Shown here piece by piece: positions 6,074-12,762 of a stretch of DNA of 19,852 nt (its first letter is position 1; every line of letters starts with the position of its first letter). A program made the position numbers and the translations under genes. Source of the stretch: an uncultured bacterium (GTDB lineage Bacteria > Patescibacteriota > Minisyncoccia > Phycocordibacterales > PALSA-1337); the NCBI GenBank assembly GCA_903826185.1, contig CAIKDL010000143.1, positions 1 to 19,852 of the forward strand, read 5' to 3'. The notes under the pieces are model-generated. The model was not told where the DNA came from. It did no database searches and worked only from the letters and a program-made list of their open reading frames with translations.

Positions 6074-7393
6074 ATGATTTCTCGCGACCATTTCAAAGAT
6101 AAACGCATTGCCGTTGTTGGCATTGGTGATCATGGAGAGATGTTGGCTGACATCAAATTCCTAATAAAAGCCGGAGCGCTAGTGTCTGTTTATGACATGC
6201 GCAGCGAGGCTAGACTGAAATCAGATATAGATTTTTTGCGTGCCGCCGGATTGGCTAGCTATGTTTGCGGATCGGTGCCGGCTGATGATCTATTGGATAT
6301 GGACCTGATCTTTTTGTCGCATGAATATCCGCGCAATTCTTCTTTTTTGGCTGGAGCGGACAAAGCCGGTAAAGCTATAGAATATCCGGAAACCTATTTT
6401 TTCAAACAAGCACCACCGATCACGATCATCGCGGTCATGGGCGTCTGCGGTAAATCTACTGTCATGAGCATGCTTGTGCCTCTATTGGAAAAAGTTTTCG
6501 ACGATGAAGAGCAAAAGCTTTTCGATATAGATTTCCAAAGTGGCGAAGGGATCATTTCTCGCTTGAGGAAGATCAAGAGTAATGATGCCGTAGCAGCGCG
6601 CATCGATGGCTCTATGACGAGAGAGCTCTACAACATCCATATTAGTCCACATATAGCTGTCTTCACGACAGATTTACCGAAAGACGCTTATCAGGATTCT
6701 CCATTTGAGATCCTCTCGTATCAGACTTACAACAACTTCGTGGTTGCCAGCGATGAAGTTATAGATAAGACGCACACATTTGGCTTGCAACCGAAAGCCA
6801 AGATGCTTCGCACCAAGGCCAATATAATTCCAGAGACTTGGGATTTTGCTGGCAAAGGTTTGCATGACCGCGACAACGCCGCATTGGCTGTCCAGGTGGC
6901 GAAACTCTTCAAGCTCGATGATGAAGTCATCCAGTCGGTGATAGAAGAGTGGAAGCCACTGAAAGGAAGAATCGAACTCGCCAAAAAGGTCAAACAAGTA
7001 GATTTTTATAATGACACCACTTCTATGTCACCAGCTTCTACGCAAGCGGCAATCGCTTATTTACACGGAAACAAAGACATTGTCCTTATAATGGGCGGCG
7101 TTGATGTGGGTCAGGATTATCGGTCTCTTTTCGCTTCATTACCGCAATATATTCATACGCTCATAGTCGTGCCTGGAAGCGGAACACTGAAGGAGCGATT
7201 GGCTTTGAGAGCTCTTGATCAAATACAAGTCAAGTCGGCTAGTTCGATCGAAGAGGCTGTGACTATCGCCATGGAATGTGCCAGAAAAGGCGACAAGGTC
7301 TTATTTAGTCCTGGATTCGGCAGCGGTGGCATGGATCGCACTACCAAAGAGAGAGGGGATAGATTCGTGAAGGCGGTGAGAGGGCTCAAGTAA
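6074..7393 (+). CDS. murD: MurD-like Mur ligase (UDP-MurNAc-Ala:D-Glu ligase family)
   Basis: The expected role is ATP-dependent addition of D-Glu to UDP-MurNAc-L-Ala in cytoplasmic peptidoglycan synthesis. From 6074 the protein has 439 residues, normal for MurD. Landmarks are an N-terminal Rossmann domain (KRIAVVGIGDHGEM), the ATP loop GVCGKST at 123-129, EILSYQ matching the MurD ELSSFQ motif, HDRDNAALAV matching the Mur HN-eN motif, GRIELAKKV then FYNDTTSMSPAST matching HR-E and nDSKaTN, and the MurD-like end LFSPGFGSGGMDRTTKERGDRF. The P-loop differs from the usual GTNGKTT, with Val-Cys at the variable positions and Ser for Thr. The SPG(I/V)P motif is replaced by SHEYP. The fold assignment is firm; the substrate is less certain. 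Confidence 0.85.
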   Translation: MISRDHFKDKRIAVVGIGDHGEMLADIKFLIKAGALVSVYDMRSEARLKSDIDFLRAAGLASYVCGSVPADDLLDMDLIFLSHEYPRNSSFLAGADKAGKAIEYPETYFFKQAPPITIIAVMGVCGKSTVMSMLVPLLEKVFDDEEQKLFDIDFQSGEGIISRLRKIKSNDAVAARIDGSMTRELYNIHISPHIAVFTTDLPKDAYQDSPFEILSYQTYNNFVVASDEVIDKTHTFGLQPKAKMLRTKANIIPETWDFAGKGLHDRDNAALAVQVAKLFKLDDEVIQSVIEEWKPLKGRIELAKKVKQVDFYNDTTSMSPASTQAAIAYLHGNKDIVLIMGGVDVGQDYRSLFASLPQYIHTLIVVPGSGTLKERLALRALDQIQVKSASSIEEAVTIAMECARKGDKVLFSPGFGSGGMDRTTKERGDRFVKAVRGLK

Positions 7394-7398
7394 AATAT

Positions 7399-7755
7399 AT
7401 GAACGAGAATCCTTTTCCAGCCATACCAACTCCATCAGATGAGGCTCATAAAAACAGATCTGAAAGAGAAATTTCTGTCTTAAAACTAAATGCTTTGTAT
7501 GCTGAAGCGGAGGCGGCGTTTGATGCTGGTGGAAGAGAAGTGGCAAAACCGCTACTGCCAAAACTCTACGATGATTTTATGGCGTTGAACAAAAGAAGTA
7601 ATGGAGATTGGGAAACTCAGTGGGTTTGGAATCCTGACGGGGATTTGACCAAGGAAGAGTTCGATGCGATCAATCTTCGAAGGAAATTACTATCTAATGC
7701 CGTTGGGATCATGACAGCCTCGGGAGTTGTTAGACATAACCTGAACGTGATCTAA
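7399..7755 (+). CDS. Hypothetical soluble acidic protein
   Basis: The protein has 118 residues and belongs to no family I recognise. It starts 5 bases after the MurD-like stop with only an A-rich leader, so it is probably in the same transcript. The sequence looks helical: SEREISVLKLNALYAEAEAAFDAGG, then KLYDDFMALNKRS, then a Trp-containing stretch NGDWETQWVWNPDGDLTKEEFDAINLRRKLL. There is no signal peptide, membrane segment or cysteine. Co-expression with the ligase is the only functional hint. Confidence 0.65.
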   Translation: MNENPFPAIPTPSDEAHKNRSEREISVLKLNALYAEAEAAFDAGGREVAKPLLPKLYDDFMALNKRSNGDWETQWVWNPDGDLTKEEFDAINLRRKLLSNAVGIMTASGVVRHNLNVI

Positions 7756-7780
7756 ATGTGTTCTGATTTTGTTTTTGTTG

Positions 7781-7786
7781 TATAAT
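7781..7786 (+). promoter_or_regulatory. -10 box upstream of the TspO-like gene
   Basis: A perfect TATAAT follows a T-rich run. The predicted start is near 7793, which gives a 9-base leader before ATG 7802 and excludes the in-frame ATG at 7769. Confidence 0.65.
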
Positions 7787-7801
7787 GTATACACGTTTAA
7801 T

Positions 7802-8200
7802 ATGAACAAAGCCTACTCTTGGTATCAAACATTGGTCAAACCTTCTTGGGCTCCACCAAGCTGGTTGTTTGGGCCTGTCTGGTCTTTCCTTTATTGTTTG
7901 ATCGCTCTATCTTTTGGATCAGTTTTCTATAAGGTTGCAACCAAGAGCGTGCCACCAGTAGTCGCTTTGCCGTTTGTTTTAAACCTGATATTCAATCTTG
8001 CTTTTTCGCCGATACAGTTCGGGCTCAGGAATAACGCACTGGCAGCTGTTGATATTCTACTTGTGTTGGGAACCCTCATCTGGGCCATTGTCGTTATATT
8101 CCCATATTCCTCCTGGATAGCTTATATCCAAGCGCCCTATCTGCTTTGGGTCATTTTTGCTACAATATTACAACTCACTATCACTTTCATAAATCGTTAA
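7802..8200 (+). CDS. tspO: TspO/MBR-family tryptophan-rich membrane protein
   Basis: The protein has 132 residues with about five membrane segments. The family signature is clear: YQTLVKPSWAPPSWLFGPVWSFLY at the N terminus (loop and first helices), NLIFNLAFSPIQFGLRN in the middle, and YLLWVIFATILQLTITFINR at the end. Family members bind porphyrins or related ligands and act in stress or regulation. No heme pathway gene is visible here and the ligand in this host is unknown. The start at 7802 is chosen because the signature begins immediately after it and the -10 box lies 15 bases upstream. The in-frame ATG at 7769 precedes the promoter. There is no Shine-Dalgarno. Confidence 0.88.
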   Translation: MNKAYSWYQTLVKPSWAPPSWLFGPVWSFLYCLIALSFGSVFYKVATKSVPPVVALPFVLNLIFNLAFSPIQFGLRNNALAAVDILLVLGTLIWAIVVIFPYSSWIAYIQAPYLLWVIFATILQLTITFINR

Positions 8201-8227
8201 TTTATCAATCAAAATAACCATAAAAAT

Positions 8228-8779
8228 ATGGACCCAAATTCTAGAAAAAAGACTACGTACATCATAATCACTGTCGCTATAATAATCATCATAATCATCA
8301 TCATTATGTTGAGACAAAGCAAAGGTCCGGCCGTTACTAATGGTGTTCCTGTGGAAGCATTACCACAAGCAACTGAAGACGCCTTCCACACAGACTTGAA
8401 TAAAGTTGATTTCGCAGCCCCGGTCTCAACAGCTAGTAGCGGCGCCATAACCCCACAAGAAAAGAAGGCTGTATACGAATCATTACTCTCTGGCTATAAG
8501 ACAATGACCTCAAAAGATGCTAAAGCCATCAGGGCATATATGACAGCTAAGGCTAACACGCCAGCCGAGAAGAATCTCTTGACGAAGATGACCGATGCTG
8601 ACCTTGTCTCATTGTCGTCTCGCTTGGCTCAAACCATGATCATGCCAACCCCAGGACTTCTGCTAACACCTTCTACTGTCTGGAATAGATCTGGCAATGT
8701 TATAACCATTCAATACTCCGATCCTAACACCGGCACAACCACCAAGGCAGTTATGTTTATAAATGGTCAGTGGTATTAG
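8228..8779 (+). CDS. Membrane-anchored hypothetical protein with poly-isoleucine anchor
   Basis: The protein has 183 residues. The N terminus is polar (MDPNSRKKT), followed by an extreme membrane segment TYIIITVAIIIIIIIIIMLR (about 10-29) written in ATC/ATA/ATT codon repeats. The remainder is a soluble, probably external domain: a helical part (EKKAVYESLLSGYKTMTSKDAKAIRAYMTAKANTPAEK) and a short beta-like end (VITIQYSDPNTGTTTKAVMFINGQWY). It resembles no family I know. It follows tspO by 27 bases with an A-rich leader and precedes a DUF5652-like gene by 25 bases, so all three may form one operon. Confidence 0.7.
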   Translation: MDPNSRKKTTYIIITVAIIIIIIIIIMLRQSKGPAVTNGVPVEALPQATEDAFHTDLNKVDFAAPVSTASSGAITPQEKKAVYESLLSGYKTMTSKDAKAIRAYMTAKANTPAEKNLLTKMTDADLVSLSSRLAQTMIMPTPGLLLTPSTVWNRSGNVITIQYSDPNTGTTTKAVMFINGQWY

Positions 8780-8804
8780 TAGTAGATAACAATATTATAA
8801 ATAT

Positions 8805-9080
8805 ATGATGTATTCAGTTTATTCACGTTACTATGCATTGCCAGCCTGGGGTGCATTCAATGTTGCTGCAGTCAGTCTCTTGATACTGATCGCCATTATT
8901 GCTTTGAAGGGCCTTGCTCTGTGGACCGCAGTTAAAAGAGATGAGAAGTGGTGGTTCATTGCTATGTTGGTCATAAACACCGCCGGTCTGCTAGAATTTG
9001 TCTACCTAGTCTTTTTTGCCAAAATCAGATTTGATCAGCTACTTTCCGGCAATAAGCCCAAAGAACCAACAGTTAAATAA
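8805..9080 (+). CDS. Small membrane protein, DUF5652-like
   Basis: The protein has 91 residues and two membrane segments (about 17-42, NVAAVSLLILIAIIALKGLALW, and 50-73, WWFIAMLVINTAGLLEFVYLVFF). The pattern LWTAVKRDEKWWFIAMLVINTAGLLEFVYL matches the DUF5652 type found in many Patescibacteria. Function is unknown. Two ATGs in a row (8805 and 8808) make the exact start uncertain. Its stop codon abuts the stop codon of comF on the other strand with no base between. Confidence 0.8.
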   Translation: MMYSVYSRYYALPAWGAFNVAAVSLLILIAIIALKGLALWTAVKRDEKWWFIAMLVINTAGLLEFVYLVFFAKIRFDQLLSGNKPKEPTVK

Positions 9081-9770
9081 TTAGTGTGCCAGGGCCAACC
9101 CTTGGATGCTCATAAATCCAGCTGCGTGTAATGTCTTTGCAGCCTCTCTCATGGTACTCCCAGTCGTTATGACGTCGTCGATTATAATAACCTGTGTGTT
9201 TAACATGTCAGGATTATCTCCAGATAGTTTTGCTAGTACGTTTTGGTCTATAGAAAATATTCCTTTTGCATCTTCGAGCCTATCGGCACGGTCTTTGAGC
9301 TTATGATACGAGTCATGATGTGTGCGTACAAGCAATTTATTTTCAAATATGAATTTCGCGACTGTGGCACCATTGAGCGGATTGTTTTCGTAGAGGCTTT
9401 TTATCTCTTCCAATAATAATTCGCACTGATTGTACCCACGTTCACGTCGACGTCTTTCGGTCACTGGCATCGGTATGATTATCGTGTGAATTGAGTCGGA
9501 TTTCTCAAGTTCTTGCAACAGGGCATACCCACCAATCTTCACAGCTACTTCCATGCGTTTATATTTTATGGCCCAGACGAGTCGGCTAACACGCTCGTCC
9601 TTGTAAGCGAAAATGGCGTGCATATTCTCGTATTCCTCGGTAAATTTCGGTGCCTTTGGTAGCTTGGCAAGAGCTTCTTTGGGGGTGTACGAGAAAACCT
9701 CCCGTTCGGCCGTAGGCCTGGGGAATAGGGCGTCCAAAAATGTGGAATAAAGCAAGCGAAAAAATTTCAT
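9081..9770 (-). CDS. comF: ComF-family phosphoribosyltransferase, lacking the N-terminal zinc finger
   Basis: The protein has 229 residues. FLDALFP at 11-17 is the usual ComF beginning, but the cysteine pairs that normally follow are absent. AIKYKRMEVAVKIGGYAL (67-84) and PMPVTERRRRERGYNQ (100-115) match ComF signatures. The PRPP-binding loop VIIIDDVITTGSTM is at 194-207. ComF proteins are linked to DNA uptake in competence, with an unsettled biochemical role. This is the only minus-strand gene, and it diverges from pilM with 18 bases between start codons. That placement fits a pilus-linked uptake role, though this is inferred. The start at 9770 is supported because FLDALFP would be lost with the next Met (residue 50). 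Confidence 0.9.
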   Translation of the reverse strand: MKFFRLLYSTFLDALFPRPTAEREVFSYTPKEALAKLPKAPKFTEEYENMHAIFAYKDERVSRLVWAIKYKRMEVAVKIGGYALLQELEKSDSIHTIIIPMPVTERRRRERGYNQCELLLEEIKSLYENNPLNGATVAKFIFENKLLVRTHHDSYHKLKDRADRLEDAKGIFSIDQNVLAKLSGDNPDMLNTQVIIIDDVITTGSTMREAAKTLHAAGFMSIQGLALAH

Positions 9771-9788
9771 ATACTATATAATAGTACC
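9771..9788. promoter_or_regulatory. Compact bidirectional promoter between comF and pilM
   Basis: On the plus strand, TATAAT (9777-9782) lies 6 bases before the pilM ATG, so transcription should begin at the start codon. On the minus strand, TATTAT (9783-9778) lies 7 bases before the comF ATG. The two hexamers overlap within the near-palindrome ACTATATAATAGT (9773-9785). Any -35 contacts must lie within the opposing coding sequence. Confidence 0.65.
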
Positions 9789-10898
9789 ATGGCTTCACTG
9801 GCTTCATTTTTTGGATCTTTTTTCAATAAACAGGTAAGCGTCCTTGGCATTGACATCGGCTCTTCAGCTATAAAGATAGTGCAAATAAGAAAAAAACGTG
9901 GCCATGCGGTCTTGGAAACGTATGGCGAACTGGCACTTGGGCCATATGCCGGCACAGAAGTTGGTCGTGCTACAAATCTTCCGGTGGATAAGCTCATCGA
10001 GGCCATAAAAGACGTTTTGCGCGAGGCTAAGACTACCACCAAGTCTTGTGGTATCGCTCTGCCTCTGTCTTCTAGTCTCATAACTTTTATAACTATTCCA
10101 CCAGTTTCAAGCAAGCAGCTAGCGGAGGTAGTCACTTTGGAAGCGCGCAAATATATTCCGGTTCCGTTGGACGAAGTCATGCTGGATTGGTCGCCGATAC
10201 CCAGAGAAGATGTCTATGTCACCGATGAAGAAACTTCTCAGACAGAAAAACAAGGATCTGATTTTTTGGTGGTGGCTATTCACAACGAGTATCTGACGAA
10301 CTATCAACAGATGATGAGTGGCAGCGGATTGCAGCCGAGCTTCTATGAGATCGAGATATTCAGCTCCATCCGTGTGGTTATAGACCATGGAGTTCATACG
10401 GATATGATCATCGATGTCGGAGCGCGCTCCACAAAACTTTATATAGTTGAGCGTGGCATATTGCGTGCTTCTCATATTATCAATAAAGGCAGCCAAGATA
10501 TCACTTTGGCTTTGTCGAAAGCCTTGTCTGTGCCAGTTAGCGAGGCTGAAAATATGAAAACTGTTTATGGATTGAAAGGTGGACCAGAGTACAAAGAATT
10601 GACTGAGATCATCACCGTGAATCTGGACTATATATTTTATGAAGCCAACTCAGCTCTTCTGAGTTATCAAAAGAAATATTCCAAAAACGTGGGCAAGGTT
10701 ATATTGACCGGTGGGGGAGTATTACTGAAAGGTTTTGTGGATCTAGCAAAAATAAGTTTTCAGACGGAAGTTGTCTACGCCGATCCATTCGGTAAGTTGG
10801 AGACACCTGCCTTCCTGGCGGATGAGTTTGCCAAGGCTGGACCGGAATTTGCCGTGGCTATCGGTGTTGCGCTTAGAAGGCTATCAGAATTGGATTGA
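9789..10898 (+). CDS. pilM: Type IV pilus assembly protein PilM
   Basis: A cytoplasmic actin-like ATPase that starts the PilM/N/O/P alignment complex by binding the PilN N-terminal tail. The protein has 369 residues. The actin-fold phosphate loop VLGIDIGSSAIKIVQIRKK is at 16-34. The middle contains EARKYIPVPLDEVMLDWSPI, typical of PilM. The second phosphate motif is DMIIDVGARSTKLYIVERG and the adenosine motif is VGKVILTGGGVLLKGF. The end (GPEFAVAIGVALRRLSE) is standard. The start is leaderless from the overlapping promoter with comF. A 99-base gap with its own promoter separates it from pilN, so pilN onward can be transcribed independently. Confidence 0.95.
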   Translation: MASLASFFGSFFNKQVSVLGIDIGSSAIKIVQIRKKRGHAVLETYGELALGPYAGTEVGRATNLPVDKLIEAIKDVLREAKTTTKSCGIALPLSSSLITFITIPPVSSKQLAEVVTLEARKYIPVPLDEVMLDWSPIPREDVYVTDEETSQTEKQGSDFLVVAIHNEYLTNYQQMMSGSGLQPSFYEIEIFSSIRVVIDHGVHTDMIIDVGARSTKLYIVERGILRASHIINKGSQDITLALSKALSVPVSEAENMKTVYGLKGGPEYKELTEIITVNLDYIFYEANSALLSYQKKYSKNVGKVILTGGGVLLKGFVDLAKISFQTEVVYADPFGKLETPAFLADEFAKAGPEFAVAIGVALRRLSELD

Positions 10899-10957
10899 TG
10901 CAGTATAGTGCGCCGCGCTCCCGTGGCCCCTATTACTTATTCACATGGTTGACATGG

Positions 10958-10969
10958 CCCCAAATGGGG
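10958..10969. promoter_or_regulatory. Hairpin/operator-like CCCCAAATGGGG before the pilN promoter
   Basis: Perfect CCCC/GGGG arms with an AAAT centre sit where a -35 box would be for the TATAAT at 10980. A direct repeat TGGCCCC occurs at 10924-10930 and 10955-10961. A regulator site is possible. No regulator is identified. Confidence 0.35.
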
Positions 10970-10976
10970 ATATCTT

Positions 10977-10985
10977 TGCTATAAT
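10977..10985 (+). promoter_or_regulatory. Extended -10 promoter of pilN
   Basis: TGC-TATAAT, hexamer 10980-10985, predicted start near 10992, six bases before the pilN ATG. TTGACA at 10949-10954 is too far upstream (25 bases) to be a normal -35. Confidence 0.65.
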
Positions 10986-10997
10986 ATAAGGGAATAT

Positions 10998-11672
10998 ATG
11001 GAGACAAAGTTTCAAACTTCTTTCATCCCGAAGAAACCACTGACTGCGGCCAGCCCTTCTCCTTCGGTTGATAATAATTCCACTAGCGTTTTGTTGTTGG
11101 TGGGTATTTTGATATTCGTGGTTTCTGTTCTCGCCGCCGGCGGCGCATATGGATGGCAGGTCTACCTGAACTCACAAAAAGAACAATATAAGTCAGATCT
11201 CGCTAAGCTCCAAAATAGCGTAGATATCACCAACATCAGGAAATACAAACAAATGGCCACCAAGATAGATTTAGCCTCGACGACCCTGAGTAAGCACGTG
11301 GCTTTGTCGCAGGTATTTAGTGCATTATCCAAGCTCGCGGTCGGCAATATTCGTTTCACTAATATGGACTTACAGGTTCCGACAGATGGCAAAACTGATC
11401 AGGCCAAGATCAATCTTACTGGTTACGCCCCAAGTTACGAGGCCTTGGCCTTCCAATCCGATATGCTCGGTCATTTAGAAGAACTGAATCTGAGAGATAT
11501 CGTCATGAATCCGATTATCCAGGATCCTGTACAAAATCAAAATTCCAACATATCTTTTACTTTATCAGCCAACTTATCTCCTGACAGCATGTCATATAAG
11601 CACTCGATACTATCTCCGGATTCGACAGTCTTGCCGGTGCCAGCTAATACCTCGTCGTCCACTAATCGATAA
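10998..11672 (+). CDS. pilN: PilN-like type IV pilus inner-membrane protein
   Basis: The protein has 224 residues. The short cytoplasmic tail (METKFQTSFIPKKPL) would be the PilM-binding part. One membrane segment follows at about 30-55 (VLLLVGILIFVVSVLAAGGAYGWQVYL), then a coiled-coil-like stretch (NSQKEQYKSDLAKLQNSV) and a ferredoxin-like domain (VFSALSKLAVGNIRFTNMDLQ...INLTGYAPSYEALAFQSDML), as expected for PilN. The C terminus ends in a Ser/Pro-rich tail. Position between pilM and pilO supports the call; sequence alone is only moderately diagnostic. It is separated from pilO by 4 bases. AAGGGA at 10988-10993 is a weak Shine-Dalgarno candidate, but most of it would lie upstream of the predicted transcript start. 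Confidence 0.8.
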   Translation: METKFQTSFIPKKPLTAASPSPSVDNNSTSVLLLVGILIFVVSVLAAGGAYGWQVYLNSQKEQYKSDLAKLQNSVDITNIRKYKQMATKIDLASTTLSKHVALSQVFSALSKLAVGNIRFTNMDLQVPTDGKTDQAKINLTGYAPSYEALAFQSDMLGHLEELNLRDIVMNPIIQDPVQNQNSNISFTLSANLSPDSMSYKHSILSPDSTVLPVPANTSSSTNR

Positions 11673-11676
11673 AATT

Positions 11677-12261
11677 ATGAATCGCAACATTACAGCATTA
11701 CTACTTGTAGTCATAGCCATAGCGATATATTTTACGTATACGCAAGGTCAGCTCAATACTGATTATGCTATCAATGCTGACAATGGTGAATATACGACAG
11801 CCATAAGCAATGCCAACACTCTTACGACTGTTCGTGCATCTGTCGAGAAGAGCTTCAATAATATTTCTGCAGATGAGAGTGCGCAGTTGGACAAAATGAT
11901 CCCGAGTAGCGTCGACAACATACATCTTATTGTGGACATCTCGAAATTGGCCTCAGAGAGCTATGGGTTTGCATTGCGCAATATAAAAGCGGATATAGTA
12001 CAAGGCTCTGACACTACCAACGGTTCCACAGCAGCCGTGTCAGCAAGTTCTGGCAGCAAGGCTCTACTGACTAACTCTTCCTTGTCCAAAATCAAACTCA
12101 CTTTCGATACTACTGCTGAATATGGCAGGTTCATCTCCTTCATGCAGGCCCTGGAGAAGAGCTTACGCATAATGGACGTCACCAAGCTCTCTGTAAAAGC
12201 TAACGATACCGGTATATATGATTTCAGTGTTGAGATTACCACTTACTGGTTGAAGCAATAA
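11677..12261 (+). CDS. pilO: PilO-like type IV pilus inner-membrane protein
   Basis: The protein has 194 residues with an N-terminal membrane segment at 5-21 (ITALLLVVIAIAIYFTY). A periplasm-type domain follows, with a helical region (ISNANTLTTVRASVEKSFNNI) and the PilO-like pattern LDKMIPSSVDNIHLIVDISKLASESYGF. The C-terminal ferredoxin-like half, LTFDTTAEYGRFISFMQALEKSLRIMDVTKLSVK, matches PilO closely. PilO pairs with PilN in the alignment complex. No Shine-Dalgarno is seen. It lies 4 bases after pilN and 1 base before the pilP-like gene, so expression is tightly coupled. Confidence 0.85.
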   Translation: MNRNITALLLVVIAIAIYFTYTQGQLNTDYAINADNGEYTTAISNANTLTTVRASVEKSFNNISADESAQLDKMIPSSVDNIHLIVDISKLASESYGFALRNIKADIVQGSDTTNGSTAAVSASSGSKALLTNSSLSKIKLTFDTTAEYGRFISFMQALEKSLRIMDVTKLSVKANDTGIYDFSVEITTYWLKQ

Positions 12262-12262
12262 C

Positions 12263-12733
12263 ATGAAAAAATCCACCATAACCACAATCATAGTCGTAGT
12301 AGTCCTCATCATCGGTGCTGGTATATTTTTTGCTATGCAAGGCAGCCAACCTACAAGCGATTCTAGCCTGGTATCGACAAATGCCGGTAGCCAAAGTTCT
12401 GTTGGTGCTGAAGAGTTGGCTATATTGAATCAAGTCAGCAGTATAAATATTAAGTCAGATTTTTTCAGTAGCGATTTGTTCCTTTCGTTGCGTGATGTGA
12501 CACAGGCGATTCAGACTACAGACAAGGGTCGTATCAATCCATTCGCCCCAGTACCAGGCCTACCGAGTCCATTCTCTACACAGATACCGACTTCTCAGCC
12601 GCAAACTTTGCTAGCATCTACTTCGCAGACGAAGACATCGTCGGCTCAAACTTCTCAGACGAAGGCGACGCAGGCCCAACTTTTGCAGAGTCTTCTTAAG
12701 AGTCAAGGCCAGGCGTCAGTACATGTACAGTAG
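12263..12733 (+). CDS. Short PilP-like or hypothetical pilus-locus protein
   Basis: The protein has 156 residues with an N-terminal membrane segment (ITTIIVVVVLIIGAGIFFAM, about 5-24) and a Ser-rich linker. A central stretch ends in GRINPFAPVPG, like the R-PF motif near the PilP N terminus. The last 50 residues are Ser/Thr/Gln-rich repeats of the type TSQTK, with no beta domain like that of PilP. It sits where pilP is expected, after pilO and before pilB. There is no lipobox. CPR cells have no outer membrane or PilQ secretin that I can see here, so loss of the secretin-binding domain would make sense. This is inference, and the gene could also be unrelated to PilP. Confidence 0.6.
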   Translation: MKKSTITTIIVVVVLIIGAGIFFAMQGSQPTSDSSLVSTNAGSQSSVGAEELAILNQVSSINIKSDFFSSDLFLSLRDVTQAIQTTDKGRINPFAPVPGLPSPFSTQIPTSQPQTLLASTSQTKTSSAQTSQTKATQAQLLQSLLKSQGQASVHVQ

Positions 12734-12762
12734 TGCTTTGCTCGTAAACACAATATAAATAT

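Noticed and set aside
10949..10954. TTGACA as the -35 of the pilN promoter
   Set aside because: The spacer to TATAAT is 25 bases, well beyond the normal 16-19. The extended -10 is the better explanation.
12590..12690. CRISPR-like or tandem repeat array
   Set aside because: The repeats are short and imperfect and lie within a coding frame as TSQTK-type protein repeats. There are no regular spacers.
12754..12759. TATAAA as a leaderless -10 for pilB
   Set aside because: It ends only 3 bases before the ATG, so the predicted transcript would start inside the coding region. The gene is more likely read from the upstream operon.
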